This document shows positions 25,778 to 32,470 of a stretch of DNA of 64,000 bases, one piece after another. The first letter of the stretch is position 1, and every line of letters begins with the position of its first letter. Location: NCBI RefSeq assembly GCF_030246845.1, contig NZ_CP126889.1, positions 248,001 to 312,000 on the forward strand, written 5' to 3'. Both the position numbers and the translations under genes were made by a program. This DNA comes from Enhydrobacter sp. Lineage in GTDB: Bacteria; Pseudomonadota; Alphaproteobacteria; Reyranellales; Reyranellaceae. Below the pieces are notes generated by a model that had not been told where the DNA came from, did not search any database, and saw nothing but the letters and a program-made list of their open reading frames with translations.

Positions 25778-25793
25778 TCAAGATATATCTTGA
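25778..25793. promoter_or_regulatory. Perfect 16-bp palindrome at the PadR gene, probable operator
   Basis: TCAAGATATATCTTGA is a perfect palindrome ending two bases before the regulator's ATG, in an AT-rich patch. GATAAT just upstream (25772-25777) could be a -10 box. PadR regulators bind such dyads and repress their own gene. Confidence 0.7.
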
Positions 25794-25795
25794 TC

Positions 25796-26422
25796 ATGTC
25801 GAAACGTACAGGAGCACGACACGTGCATCATCATCAGGAACACGACCCACGGCCGCATCGCTTCGGCCACAGGCACCACGCCGGACCCGGCCGCTTCGGC
25901 CACCATGGCTACGGTCGCGGCTGGGGAGGCGAACCGGGCGAAGGCCATGGCCGACGCCGGCGGCGGGTCTTCGATTCGGGCGAGCTGCGGCTCGTCCTGC
26001 TCAAGCTGATCGCCGACCAGCCGCGCCACGGCTACGAGCTGATCCGCGCGATCGAGGAGCTGTCGGGCGGGTCCTATGTCCCGAGCCCGGGCGTCGTCTA
26101 TCCCACGCTCACCCTGCTGCAGGACATGGGCCAGATCGAGGAGGCGCTGTCGGAAGGCCCGCGCAAGGCCTTCGCCGCCACCGCCGACGGCACCGCCGAG
26201 CTCGCGGCGAGGAAGGACGAGGTCGAGGCGCTGTTCGCGCGGCTCGCCCAGCTCGCGGGCGCCCGCGGCCGCACCGACGCCGCCCCGATCCGCCGCGCCA
26301 TGGCCAACCTGCGCACGGTGCTGATGTATCGCCTCGACCGCGAGCAGGTGCGGCCCGAGGCGCTGCACGAGATCGCCGCCATCCTCGACGAGGCGGCGCA
26401 GAAGATCGAGCGGCTGCCATGA
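25796..26422 (+). CDS. PadR-family transcriptional regulator with His-rich N-terminus (YqjI-like)
   Basis: A 208-residue repressor. The first ~55 residues are rich in His and Gly (HVHHHQEHDPRPHRFGHRHH), followed by the PadR winged helix (LRLVLLKLIADQPRHGYELI through SPGVVYPTLTLL) and a C-terminal dimerisation helix. The arrangement matches E. coli YqjI, whose His-rich arm binds nickel or iron and links metal stress to gene control. The downstream DUF2218 gene overlaps its stop by four bases and is likely a co-regulated partner. Confidence 0.88.
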   Translation: MSKRTGARHVHHHQEHDPRPHRFGHRHHAGPGRFGHHGYGRGWGGEPGEGHGRRRRRVFDSGELRLVLLKLIADQPRHGYELIRAIEELSGGSYVPSPGVVYPTLTLLQDMGQIEEALSEGPRKAFAATADGTAELAARKDEVEALFARLAQLAGARGRTDAAPIRRAMANLRTVLMYRLDREQVRPEALHEIAAILDEAAQKIERLP

Positions 26423-26739
26423 CCGTCGCCAGCACCGTCCGCGTGCCGACGGCCAAAGGCAGCCGCTACCTCCAGCGGCTCTGCAAGCACTGGAGCCACA
26501 ATCTCGCGGTCGAGTTCAGCGAGACCGAGGGCAAGGTGGTCTTCCCGCGCAATGCCCGCGGCGCCGACTGGCCGGGCGACGGCGTTCTTACGATGCAGGC
26601 GCATGGCGACGGCCTCGACTGCCGCCTCGAGGCGAGCGCGCCGGGCCAGCTCGAGGCGCTGAAGGGCGCCGTCGCCCGCCATCTCGACCGCTTCGCCTTC
26701 CGCGAGGCCCCGCTCGCCTTCGACTGGCGGGACGGCTGA
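26419..26739 (+). CDS. DUF2218 protein
   Basis: A 106-residue protein with the DUF2218 pattern TSKGSRYLQRLCKHWSHN-like: here PTAKGSRYLQRLCKHWSH, with Cys and His close together, then HLDRFAFRE near the end. DUF2218 genes often sit next to siderophore-interacting reductases or PadR regulators and are thought to act in iron handling; no activity is established. The start overlaps the padR stop (ATGA), so translation is coupled. Confidence 0.85.
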   Translation: MTVASTVRVPTAKGSRYLQRLCKHWSHNLAVEFSETEGKVVFPRNARGADWPGDGVLTMQAHGDGLDCRLEASAPGQLEALKGAVARHLDRFAFREAPLAFDWRDG

Positions 26740-26757
26740 GAAACGAATCGCAACAGG

Positions 26758-26781
26758 CTGTGTCATCCCGAGCACAGCGAG
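26758..26781. repeat. Family-1 repeat, left part of a copy split by IS110
   Basis: CTGTGTCATCCCGAGCACAGCGAG ends abruptly at 26781. The rest of the half-site (GGATCTTT) and its partner resume at 28072, beyond the IS element. Confidence 0.85.
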
Positions 26782-26928
26782 CAACTGTGATGTTGAGGTA
26801 GCCCGGTGATCGTTCGGGCTCAAGGCAGGCGCTATGCGCCTCCGCCTTCGGCGGCTGCGGCCTTGACCCCGCCCGCTCACCGGGCTGATCGGCTTTCAGG
26901 CCGTCGGCGCGGAGCGCCGACGGCGGGC

Positions 26929-27882
26929 TCAGGCGATGGCGTGTTTGACTGGGTCCCATGTCTGGGAGCGCTGCAGCATGGTGTTGAGGATGCCGATCAG
27001 CTTGCGCATGCAGGCGATCAAGGCGACCTTGGGCTTCTTGCCCCTGGCGCGCAGCCGCTGGTAGTGGGCCTTGAGCACCGGATTGTGCTGGATGGCGCTG
27101 AGGATCGGCATGTACAGCAGCGTGCGCAGCTTGCGACGCCCGCCCTGAATATGGCGTTGGCCGCGCCGCTCACCGCTGTCGTCGGCGAAGGGCGCCACCC
27201 CGAGCAAGGCGGCCGCGGCCTGGCGGTCGACGCGGCCGAGCTCGGGCAGCAAGGCGATCAGGCCGGCAACCGCCGCGTCGCCCAGCCCCGGCACGCTGTG
27301 GAGGATCTCGGCCTGCCGCGCGAAGCGCTCGACCGTGGCGATCCTGGCGGCGATGACGGCCTCGAGCTTGGCCAGCTGAGCGCCCACCGCCTCGAGCAGC
27401 GCCTGATGGATCTTGCGCACCGCCTTGGGCTGCTCGTGCTCATTCCAGCTCTCGATCTGCCCCTTCAGCCGCACCATGCCGAGACGGGCCGTGACCAGCT
27501 GGTCGAGTTCCTGGCGCTCCTCGTCCCGGGCCTGGCCGGTAAGATCCTCGAATACCTCGCCGAACCAGGCGATCATGCGGGCGTCGATGGCATCGGTCTT
27601 GGCCCGCTGTCCGGCCGACCGGGCGAAGTGGCGCACCCGCTGGGGGTCGACGATCACCACTGCCAGCCCAGCCTCGCGCAACAGGCCGGCCCAGCTCCTC
27701 TCGTAGCCGCCGCTGGCCTCCATCACCGCCGTGGCGACGCCATGTTCGGCCAGCCACTCCAGCAGCCGCCGACGCCCCGCGGCGTCATGGGCGAACGACG
27801 CTTCCGCGCCCGCCGACCGGATCGCCGCATCGATCTTTCCCTTGGCAATGTCGAGGCCGACAAGCGTCCGCTTCTGTGTCAT
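26929..27882 (-). CDS. IS110-family transposase (bridge-RNA-guided recombinase)
   Basis: A 317-residue transposase. The N-terminal RuvC-like DEDD domain shows D11 (VGLDIAKGK), E55 (VMEASGGYE) and D97/D100 (KTDAIDARMIA). The C-terminal Transposase_20 domain starts near HSVPGLGDAAVAGL and includes LLGVAPFADDSGERRGQ and LYMPILSAIQHNP. The gene is intact and full length for the family. A GGAAGGGAGACGGAGG ribosome binding site precedes the ATG at 27882. It should excise and insert the element at CT cores chosen by the bridge RNA encoded just upstream. Confidence 0.93.
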   Translation of the reverse strand: MTQKRTLVGLDIAKGKIDAAIRSAGAEASFAHDAAGRRRLLEWLAEHGVATAVMEASGGYERSWAGLLREAGLAVVIVDPQRVRHFARSAGQRAKTDAIDARMIAWFGEVFEDLTGQARDEERQELDQLVTARLGMVRLKGQIESWNEHEQPKAVRKIHQALLEAVGAQLAKLEAVIAARIATVERFARQAEILHSVPGLGDAAVAGLIALLPELGRVDRQAAAALLGVAPFADDSGERRGQRHIQGGRRKLRTLLYMPILSAIQHNPVLKAHYQRLRARGKKPKVALIACMRKLIGILNTMLQRSQTWDPVKHAIA

Positions 27883-27893
27883 CCTCCGTCTCC

Positions 27894-28040
27894 CTTCCTT
27901 GCTCGTCCGGGCTTCGCGCCCAGGCAACTGTTCGGGTTTAAGGAAGACACCGGCCCTGGCCCTCGCTCGCTGGCAGGCTCTTGCCTTAGGGATCTCCGGG
28001 CTCAGGGCCGGCGACGGGCGGCTGCTCAAACGGCCGCCCG
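27894..28040 (-). ncRNA. Predicted IS110 bridge RNA
   Basis: Read 5' to 3' on the minus strand, three structures follow one another. First a hairpin, CGGGCGGC (28040-28033) with GCCGCCCG (28022-28015). Then the target loop closed by CCGGCCCTG (28011-28003) and CAGGGCCGG (27958-27950); inside it are AGATCCCT (27995-27988), a small AGGC-AAGA-GCCT hairpin, and CAGCGAG (27972-27966). Last, the donor loop closed by CTTCCTT (27946-27940) and AAGGAAG (27900-27894), containing ACAGTTGC (27931-27924), a GGGC-GCGAA-GCCC hairpin and CAAG (27901-27898). The target guides match the two sides of the insertion site, both including CT. The donor guide ACAGTTGC matches the element end at 26788-26781. Exact RNA ends are not known. 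Confidence 0.75.
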
Positions 28041-28071
28041 TTCGCTTATTCTCGCAAATCACAAAGACACA

Positions 28072-28135
28072 AGGGATCTTTGGCTGGCGCCGATCGAGGA
28101 TCCCTCGCGTTCGCTCGGGATGGCACGACGCTGGG
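28072..28135. repeat. Family-1 repeat, right part of the copy split by IS110
   Basis: Begins AGGGATCTTTGGC and contains the partner half-site GAGGATCCCTCGCG ... GCTCGGGATGGCAC. Joined to 26758-26781 it restores a complete inward family-1 pair. Confidence 0.85.
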
Positions 28136-28176
28136 CATCTGCTCTTGTTTGTTGTCAGTTGCGCCCGCCGCTCGGG

Positions 28177-28629
28177 CTAGGCAAGCCGCGTCGGAATGAA
28201 AATCTCGGAGCTCAGCGTGCGGTGGACCGGGCACCGGTTGGCGATCTCCAGCAGGCGCTGACGCTGCTCGTCGCTCAACGGGCCTTCGAGTGCGATCAGC
28301 CGCTCGATGCGGTCGATCTTTCCTTCCCTGGTCTCGCATTCCGCACAATCCGTGGCGTGGATCTTGTCGTGCTTCAGCCGCACCGTGACCTTGAGCAACG
28401 GCCATTTCTTGAGGCGCGCGTACATGCGCAGCGTCATCGCCGTGCAGGAACCGAGCGCCGCGAGCAGATAGTCGTAGGGACCCGGCCCGGTATCGTTGCC
28501 GCCGGCCGCCACCGGCTCGTCGGCCCGCAGCACGTGGACGCCGCTGCGGATCGTCTCCGCAAGCGGCCCGGCGTCGCTGTCCTCGACGATCACGACGCCC
28601 GGGAGAATCGCTTCCGCGACAGCATTCAT
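28177..28629 (-). CDS. OsmC-family protein
   Basis: A 150-residue OsmC/Ohr-superfamily protein. The two redox cysteines are in LGSCTAMT and NRCPVHRTL. In OsmC and Ohr these reduce organic hydroperoxides. The N-terminus lacks the full Ohr pattern, so it belongs to the broader OsmC (YhfA-like) group with a less certain substrate. It also has a CAEC motif ([12 protein letters not shown]) in the middle, which could add a metal or redox site. Cytoplasmic. Its start is at 28629. Confidence 0.88.
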   Translation of the reverse strand: MNAVAEAILPGVVIVEDSDAGPLAETIRSGVHVLRADEPVAAGGNDTGPGPYDYLLAALGSCTAMTLRMYARLKKWPLLKVTVRLKHDKIHATDCAECETREGKIDRIERLIALEGPLSDEQRQRLLEIANRCPVHRTLSSEIFIPTRLA

Positions 28630-28756
28630 GGCCGATTTCCTTTCCGCGGCCCCGCCGCATCGCGCATTCTAGGCGTCGAATGCGCGTTGGAACCAGCCCG
28701 GCCGGTCGCTCGACCATGTCGGGCGTAGAGAGGACAAGAGAGAGGAGGAAGCCGTC

Positions 28757-29302
28757 ATGACCGACCCTGCTCCCGCGCTGCCGTTGCGGCTGCATCACAA
28801 CGCCTATGTCTGCGCCGACCAGGAACGGACGCGGCATTTCTACGAGGACATCCTCGGCCTGCCGCTGGTGGCGACCTGGATCGAGGAGGCGGAGTTCCCC
28901 GAGTTCCCCGGCCGCCGGCTTTCCTACAGCCACACCTTCTACGGCATCGGCGACGGCGGCGCGCTCGCCTTCTTCGCCTTCGCCGATGCCGACGCCGCGG
29001 CCGCCTACACGGCGAAGAAGCAGCCGCTGTTCGTGCATATCGCGCTCGCCGTCAGCGAGGCGACGCAGGATGGCATCAAGCAGCGTCTTGCGGCGGCGGA
29101 CCTGCCGGTGCGCGAGCGCGACCACGGCTACTGCAAGTCGATCTACGTGCAGGACCCGGACGGGCTGATCGTGGAGTTCACCTCCGACCCGCCCGATGCC
29201 GGAGACATCGCCGCGCGACAACGCGCCAGCGCGCACGAGACGCTGCGCCGCTGGCAGGCCGGCGACCGCCGCGTCAACAACACCATCCGCCCGCACTGGT
29301 AG
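28757..29302 (+). CDS. VOC-family (glyoxalase/dioxygenase fold) protein
   Basis: A 181-residue protein with paired VOC modules: LRLHHNAYVCADQERTRHFY at the start and VHIALAVSE, then IYVQDPDGLIVEFTSDPP near the end. The spaced H and E residues (H16, H~95, E~140) are likely metal ligands. The family includes glyoxalase I, extradiol dioxygenases and fosfomycin enzymes; the length and DPDGLIVEF pattern fit a dioxygenase-like or lactoylglutathione-lyase-like enzyme, but the reaction is not predictable. Ribosome binding site AGAGAGGAGGAAG. Confidence 0.85.
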   Translation: MTDPAPALPLRLHHNAYVCADQERTRHFYEDILGLPLVATWIEEAEFPEFPGRRLSYSHTFYGIGDGGALAFFAFADADAAAAYTAKKQPLFVHIALAVSEATQDGIKQRLAAADLPVRERDHGYCKSIYVQDPDGLIVEFTSDPPDAGDIAARQRASAHETLRRWQAGDRRVNNTIRPHW

Positions 29303-29313
29303 CGCCGCAATGG

Positions 29314-29398
29314 AAAGATTCCTCGCTATGCTCGGGATGACACGACTTCTTTGATTCAAAAAACAGTGTCATCCCGAGGCGAAGCCGAGGGATCTTTC
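29314..29398. repeat. Family-1 repeat pair, outward type
   Basis: AAAGATTCCTCGCTATGCTCGG and GGATGACAC, then GTGTCATCCCGAGGCGAAGC and GAGGGATCTTT. It lies between the convergent VOC gene and the DUF2000 gene and ends two bases before the DUF2000 stop. Confidence 0.88.
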
Positions 29399-29400
29399 CG

Positions 29401-29820
29401 CTACGCCAAGAACTTCAGTCCCTGGATCACCTTGTCGATGGTCTTGCGCGGGCCGTGGACCGCCACGCCGACCAGATCGAGCGCGTCGGCGGGCGCGGCG
29501 GCGAAGGCGGCGCGGTTGTCGATGTCGTTGCTGGTCTCGAACATGCGCTCGATGTAGATCGCGGGCCGGAGCGAGCGCGCCAGCGCGCGCTGGTGGGTGC
29601 GGCGCAATTCGTCGAGCGTCCCGCCATAGACGAACACCGGCTCGCGCACGAGCGCGGAGTGGAAGCGGCCGGCCGAGTCGCAGTAGGGCTCGCCGATCAT
29701 TTCGGGCGTCGTGCCGGCCAGCCCGCCGGCCAGGAAGGCGGCCACATTGGCGAGCCGCCAGCCGGCGAGGTCGGTGCGCAGGACGAGCGCGGTCTTGGTG
29801 TCGTAGATCATGCTCCCCAT
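29401..29820 (-). CDS. DUF2000 family protein
   Basis: About 139 residues, matching DUF2000: RTDLAGWRLANVAAFLAGGLA at the start, EPVFVYGGTLDEL in the middle and VGVAVHGPRKTIDKVIQGL at the end. Function unknown; the fold is related to peptidyl-tRNA hydrolase II-like proteins. Start at ATG 29820 or 29811. It is divergent from the AraC-type regulator gene 51 bases away, which may control it. Confidence 0.8.
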   Translation of the reverse strand: MGSMIYDTKTALVLRTDLAGWRLANVAAFLAGGLAGTTPEMIGEPYCDSAGRFHSALVREPVFVYGGTLDELRRTHQRALARSLRPAIYIERMFETSNDIDNRAAFAAAPADALDLVGVAVHGPRKTIDKVIQGLKFLA

Positions 29821-29871
29821 ATCGGGCACGATGGCGCCCCGGTCTTGAACGTTCGTGCGAGCGCGACCCGA

Positions 29872-30693
29872 ATGACCCGATCCGACGAGATCCGCTTCGA
29901 CGCGCCGCGCGACGGGCTGCAGCGCCTGTCCGCGCAGTTCGCCGGCCATGCCTACGACCTGCACCGCCACGAGACCTACGGCGTCGGGCTCACCCTGTCG
30001 GGCGCGCAGTCCTTCCACTATCGCGGCGCGCTCAGGACCAGCCGCGCCGGCCAGGTGATGGTGCTGCATCCCGACGAGACGCATGACGGCCACGCCGGCG
30101 TCCCCGACGGTTTCGCCTACCGCATGCTCTATGTCGAGCCGGCCGCCGTCGGGCGCGCGCTCGCCGGTGCCGCCGTGCCCTACGTGCCCGATGTCGTCGC
30201 CGACGATGCCGGCATGGCGCTGATCCTGCGCGAGGCCTTCACCGATTTCCCGCGCCCGCTCGAGCCGCTCGCCGTCGATGCGATCGTCGCGCGCCTCGCC
30301 GAGCTGCTGGCCGCGCGCAGCGATGCGCCGCCTCCGCCGCGAAAGACGGCCACCGCGCGCAGGGCGGTCGAGCGCGCCCGCGATTTCCTGATCGCCGAGG
30401 CGCCGCGCATCGTGGCGTCGGAGGAGCTGGAATCGGTGACCGGGCTCGATCGCTTCGCGCTGGCCCGCCACTTCCGCGCCGCCTACGCCACCTCGCCGCA
30501 CCGCTTCCAGGTCGGCCGCCGCCTCGCCCGCGCACAGACCCTGATCGCGCGCGGCCAGCCCTTGTCGGAAGTGGCCGCCGCCACCGGCTTCGCCGACCAG
30601 AGCCACCTCACCCGCCACTTCTCCAGCCGCTTCGGCCTCACCCCCGGCCGCTGGGCCGCGCTGACGAAAGATTCCTCGCTGCGCTCGGAATGA
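29872..30693 (+). CDS. AraC-family transcriptional regulator; last residues encoded by a repeat
   Basis: A 273-residue regulator: an N-terminal cupin-like sensing domain (YDLHRHETYGVGLTLSG, HPDETHDGHAG) and a C-terminal pair of helix-turn-helices (LARHFRAAYATSPHRFQVGR, then VAAATGFADQSHLTRHFSSRFG with LTPGRWA). Typical of AraC proteins with an AraC_binding cupin. It is divergent from the DUF2000 gene, a likely target. The final residues, KDSSLRSE plus stop, are read from a family-1 repeat beginning at 30666, so the native end is lost or replaced. Confidence 0.9.
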   Translation: MTRSDEIRFDAPRDGLQRLSAQFAGHAYDLHRHETYGVGLTLSGAQSFHYRGALRTSRAGQVMVLHPDETHDGHAGVPDGFAYRMLYVEPAAVGRALAGAAVPYVPDVVADDAGMALILREAFTDFPRPLEPLAVDAIVARLAELLAARSDAPPPPRKTATARRAVERARDFLIAEAPRIVASEELESVTGLDRFALARHFRAAYATSPHRFQVGRRLARAQTLIARGQPLSEVAAATGFADQSHLTRHFSSRFGLTPGRWAALTKDSSLRSE

Positions 30694-30748
30694 CACGATG
30701 TTGTTGACGAAAAAGATGGTGTCATCCCGAGCGTAAGCGAGGGATCTT
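30666..30748. repeat. Family-1 repeat pair, left flank of the GIY-YIG gene
   Basis: AAAGATTCCTCGCTGCGCTCGG with GAATGACAC, a ~28-base centre, then GTGTCATCCCGAGCGTAAGC with GAGGGATCTT. It overlaps the araC-type gene's 3' end and stops 8 bases before the GIY-YIG start codon. Confidence 0.9.
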
Positions 30749-30756
30749 CGGCGACG

Positions 30757-31071
30757 ATGCCCAGCTACTACGTTTACATTCTGACCAACGCCAGCCGACA
30801 GGTCATGTATGTCGGCGTAACCAACAATCTCGAGAATCGGGTTGCCGAGCATCGCGAGGGCAAAGGCGGCGACTTCACCCGGAGGTACCGCGTCGGCACG
30901 TTGGTCTACGCCGAGGACTACAAATACGTCGAGGACGCGATCGCTCGTGAGAAGGAAATCAAGGGCTGGCGGCGATCGAAGAAGGATGCGCTCGTCGAAG
31001 CAGTGAATCCGAGCTGGGCGGACCTGCTTGAGGTCAGCATCCTCAAGGATTCCTCGCTACGCTCGGAATGA
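30757..31071 (+). CDS. GIY-YIG nuclease-domain protein, enclosed by family-1 repeats
   Basis: A 104-residue single-domain protein. Motifs: YVYILTN (the GIY part as YVY), YVGVTNNL (YIG as YVG), conserved R28 and the catalytic E in AIAREKEIKGWRR. It resembles the stand-alone GIY-YIG/UPF0213-type proteins. The GIY-YIG fold cleaves DNA, but single-domain bacterial members are poorly characterised. The last eight residues (KDSSLRSE) and the stop codon come from the downstream family-1 repeat, and the upstream repeat ends 8 bases before the ATG. No clear ribosome binding site other than GGGATCTTCGGCGACG. Confidence 0.88.
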   Translation: MPSYYVYILTNASRQVMYVGVTNNLENRVAEHREGKGGDFTRRYRVGTLVYAEDYKYVEDAIAREKEIKGWRRSKKDALVEAVNPSWADLLEVSILKDSSLRSE

Positions 31072-31129
31072 CACGGTTCTTTGCGGTCAACAAAGTCGTG
31101 TCATCCCGAGCGACAGCGAGGGATCTTTA
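31045..31129. repeat. Family-1 repeat pair, right flank of the GIY-YIG gene
   Basis: AAGGATTCCTCGCTACGCTCGG with GAATGACAC, a centre, then GTGTCATCCCGAGCGACAGC with GAGGGATCTTT. Like the left flank it carries GATTCC and GAATGACAC variants that are otherwise uncommon, so the two flanks are close relatives. It ends three bases before the stop of the next gene. Confidence 0.9.
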
Positions 31130-31131
31130 GC

Positions 31132-31956
31132 TCACAGCCCGCCGTTCACCACGAGGCACTGGCCGCTGACATAGTCGCTGTCGGGGCTGCAGAAGAGGTA
31201 GACCGAGCCCGCGGCCTCCTCGGGCAGGCCGCCGCGGCCGAGCGGGATCATCTGGTTCATGGCGGCGATGCGGCCGCCCTGCACGCCGATCTTGACCTTG
31301 CGGCCCTGGACCTCGATCTCGCCCGCGTCGCCCTGGCTCAGGGGCTTGGTGAGGCGCGTCTGGATGTAGCCGAAGGCGACCGCGTTCACCGTCACGTCGT
31401 AGCGGCCGAACTCCTTGGCCAGCGTCTTGGTGAGGCCGACGATGCCCGCCTTGCCGGCCGAGTAGTTCGACTGGCCGGCGTTGCCGTTCACGCCCGAGGT
31501 CGAGGAGATGTTCACCACCTTGCGCACGATGCGCTTGCCCTCGGCGCGCTCCTTCTCGACCGCGCCCTTGAAGTGCTGCTGGAAGGCGCGAAGGATGCGG
31601 AACGGCGCGGTGAGATGCACGTCGAGGATGGCGTACCACTGCTCGTCGGTCATCTTCTGGATCACCGAATCCCAGGTGTAGCCGGCGTTGTTCACCACGA
31701 CATGGCAGCCGCCGAAGGCGTCGACGGCGGTCTTGACGATGCGGTCGCCGAAGTCGGGCTTGGCGACGTCGCCGTTGCAGGCCACCGCCTTGCCGCCCAT
31801 CTTCTCGATCGCGGCGATGGTCTCCTTCGCCGGCGCCTCGTCGATGTCGTTGATCACCACCCTGGCGCCGTCGCGCACCAGCCGGAGCGCGATCTCGCGC
31901 CCGATGCCGCGCCCCGACCCGGTGACGATCGCGACCTTGCCGTCCATCTGACCCAT
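31132..31956 (-). CDS. SDR-family 3-hydroxyacyl-CoA dehydrogenase-like protein
   Basis: A 274-residue SDR. Cofactor motif TGSGRGIGREI, NNAG (VVVNNAGYTWDSV), active site SSTSG and YSAGKAG. The long C-terminal insert EIEVQGRKVKIGVQGG differs from plain FabG. It is the last gene of a minus-strand operon with two MaoC proteins, a thiolase and an HMG-CoA-synthase/DUF35 protein, so oxidation of a 3-hydroxyacyl-CoA is the natural guess. The acidic NDID suggests NAD. Start ATG at 31956 after GAGAAGAGG. Confidence 0.88.
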   Translation of the reverse strand: MGQMDGKVAIVTGSGRGIGREIALRLVRDGARVVINDIDEAPAKETIAAIEKMGGKAVACNGDVAKPDFGDRIVKTAVDAFGGCHVVVNNAGYTWDSVIQKMTDEQWYAILDVHLTAPFRILRAFQQHFKGAVEKERAEGKRIVRKVVNISSTSGVNGNAGQSNYSAGKAGIVGLTKTLAKEFGRYDVTVNAVAFGYIQTRLTKPLSQGDAGEIEVQGRKVKIGVQGGRIAAMNQMIPLGRGGLPEEAAGSVYLFCSPDSDYVSGQCLVVNGGL

Positions 31957-31980
31957 TTGCCTCTTCTCCTTCTTTCTTCC

Positions 31981-32030
31981 GGACCGCGCGCATCTTGCGC
32001 GCTCATGAGCGAACTGGATGCTCGCGGTCC
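31981..32030. repeat. Family-2 repeat pair
   Basis: GGACCGCGCGCATCTTGCGC then GCTCATGAGC, and the opposed half GGATGCTCGCGGTCC. It lies between two genes of the same operon. Confidence 0.8.
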
Positions 32031-32036
32031 ACCTGA

Positions 32037-32459
32037 CTAGTTGAGCGCCACCGTTGCGTTGCCCTGCAGCGTGTCCTGGCCGTTCTGGTTGGTGCACCTG
32101 ACCTCGAGGTCGACCAGCTTCTGGCCGCCCTCCTCGCGCTTGCCCGTGACCTTGCCGCTGACGGTGATCACGTCGCCCACCCAGGTGATCGAGGTGAAGC
32201 GCGTGCCGAGGCTGCGCACCTGCGTCTGCGGCACCCACGAGGTGACCAGCCGGCCGAGGAAGGCCATCGACAGCATGCCGTGGGCGAACACGTCCTTGAA
32301 GCCGAACTTCTTCGCGAAGTCGATGTCGACATGGATCGGGTTGTGGTCGCCCGAGCCGCCGCAATAGAGCGCGAGCTGGTGGCGGCTGATCGGCGGCAGC
32401 TTCAATGGCGGCAGCGCGTCGCCGACCTTGACCTGATCGAACCTGGGAGCGGTCGTCAT
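32037..32459 (-). CDS. MaoC-like (R)-specific enoyl-CoA hydratase domain protein
   Basis: A 140-residue single hot-dog protein. The hydratase motif is present as YCGGSGDHNPIHVD with the Asp and His pair, followed by FGFKDVFAHGMLSMAFL. This matches MaoC/PhaJ, which hydrates trans-2-enoyl-CoA. With the neighbouring FAS1-like MaoC-N protein it probably forms a heterodimer. Start ATG at 32459; GGAGGAGAAG precedes it on the minus strand. Confidence 0.88.
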   Translation of the reverse strand: MTTAPRFDQVKVGDALPPLKLPPISRHQLALYCGGSGDHNPIHVDIDFAKKFGFKDVFAHGMLSMAFLGRLVTSWVPQTQVRSLGTRFTSITWVGDVITVSGKVTGKREEGGQKLVDLEVRCTNQNGQDTLQGNATVALN

Positions 32460-32470
32460 CTTCTCCTCCC

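Larger units (their letters stand above)
26782..28073 (-). mobile_element. IS110-family insertion sequence, ~1.29 kb, inserted in a family-1 repeat
   Basis: The element contains one transposase gene on the minus strand. Its edges can be placed because it splits a family-1 repeat: left flank ...CAGCGAG, right flank AGGGATCTTT.... The dinucleotide AG (CT on the transposase strand) is present at both junctions (26780-26781 and 28072-28073), and one copy belongs to the element. There are no terminal inverted repeats, as expected for IS110. The transposase-upstream end (27883-28073) folds into a bridge RNA. The other end (26782-26928) has a strong hairpin at 26900-26924 (GCCGTCGGCG / CGCCGACGGC). 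Confidence 0.88.

Noticed and set aside
26900..26924. The hairpin after the IS110 transposase as a rho-independent terminator
   Set aside because: The stem is strong but no T-run follows on the minus strand; it may be part of the element end instead.
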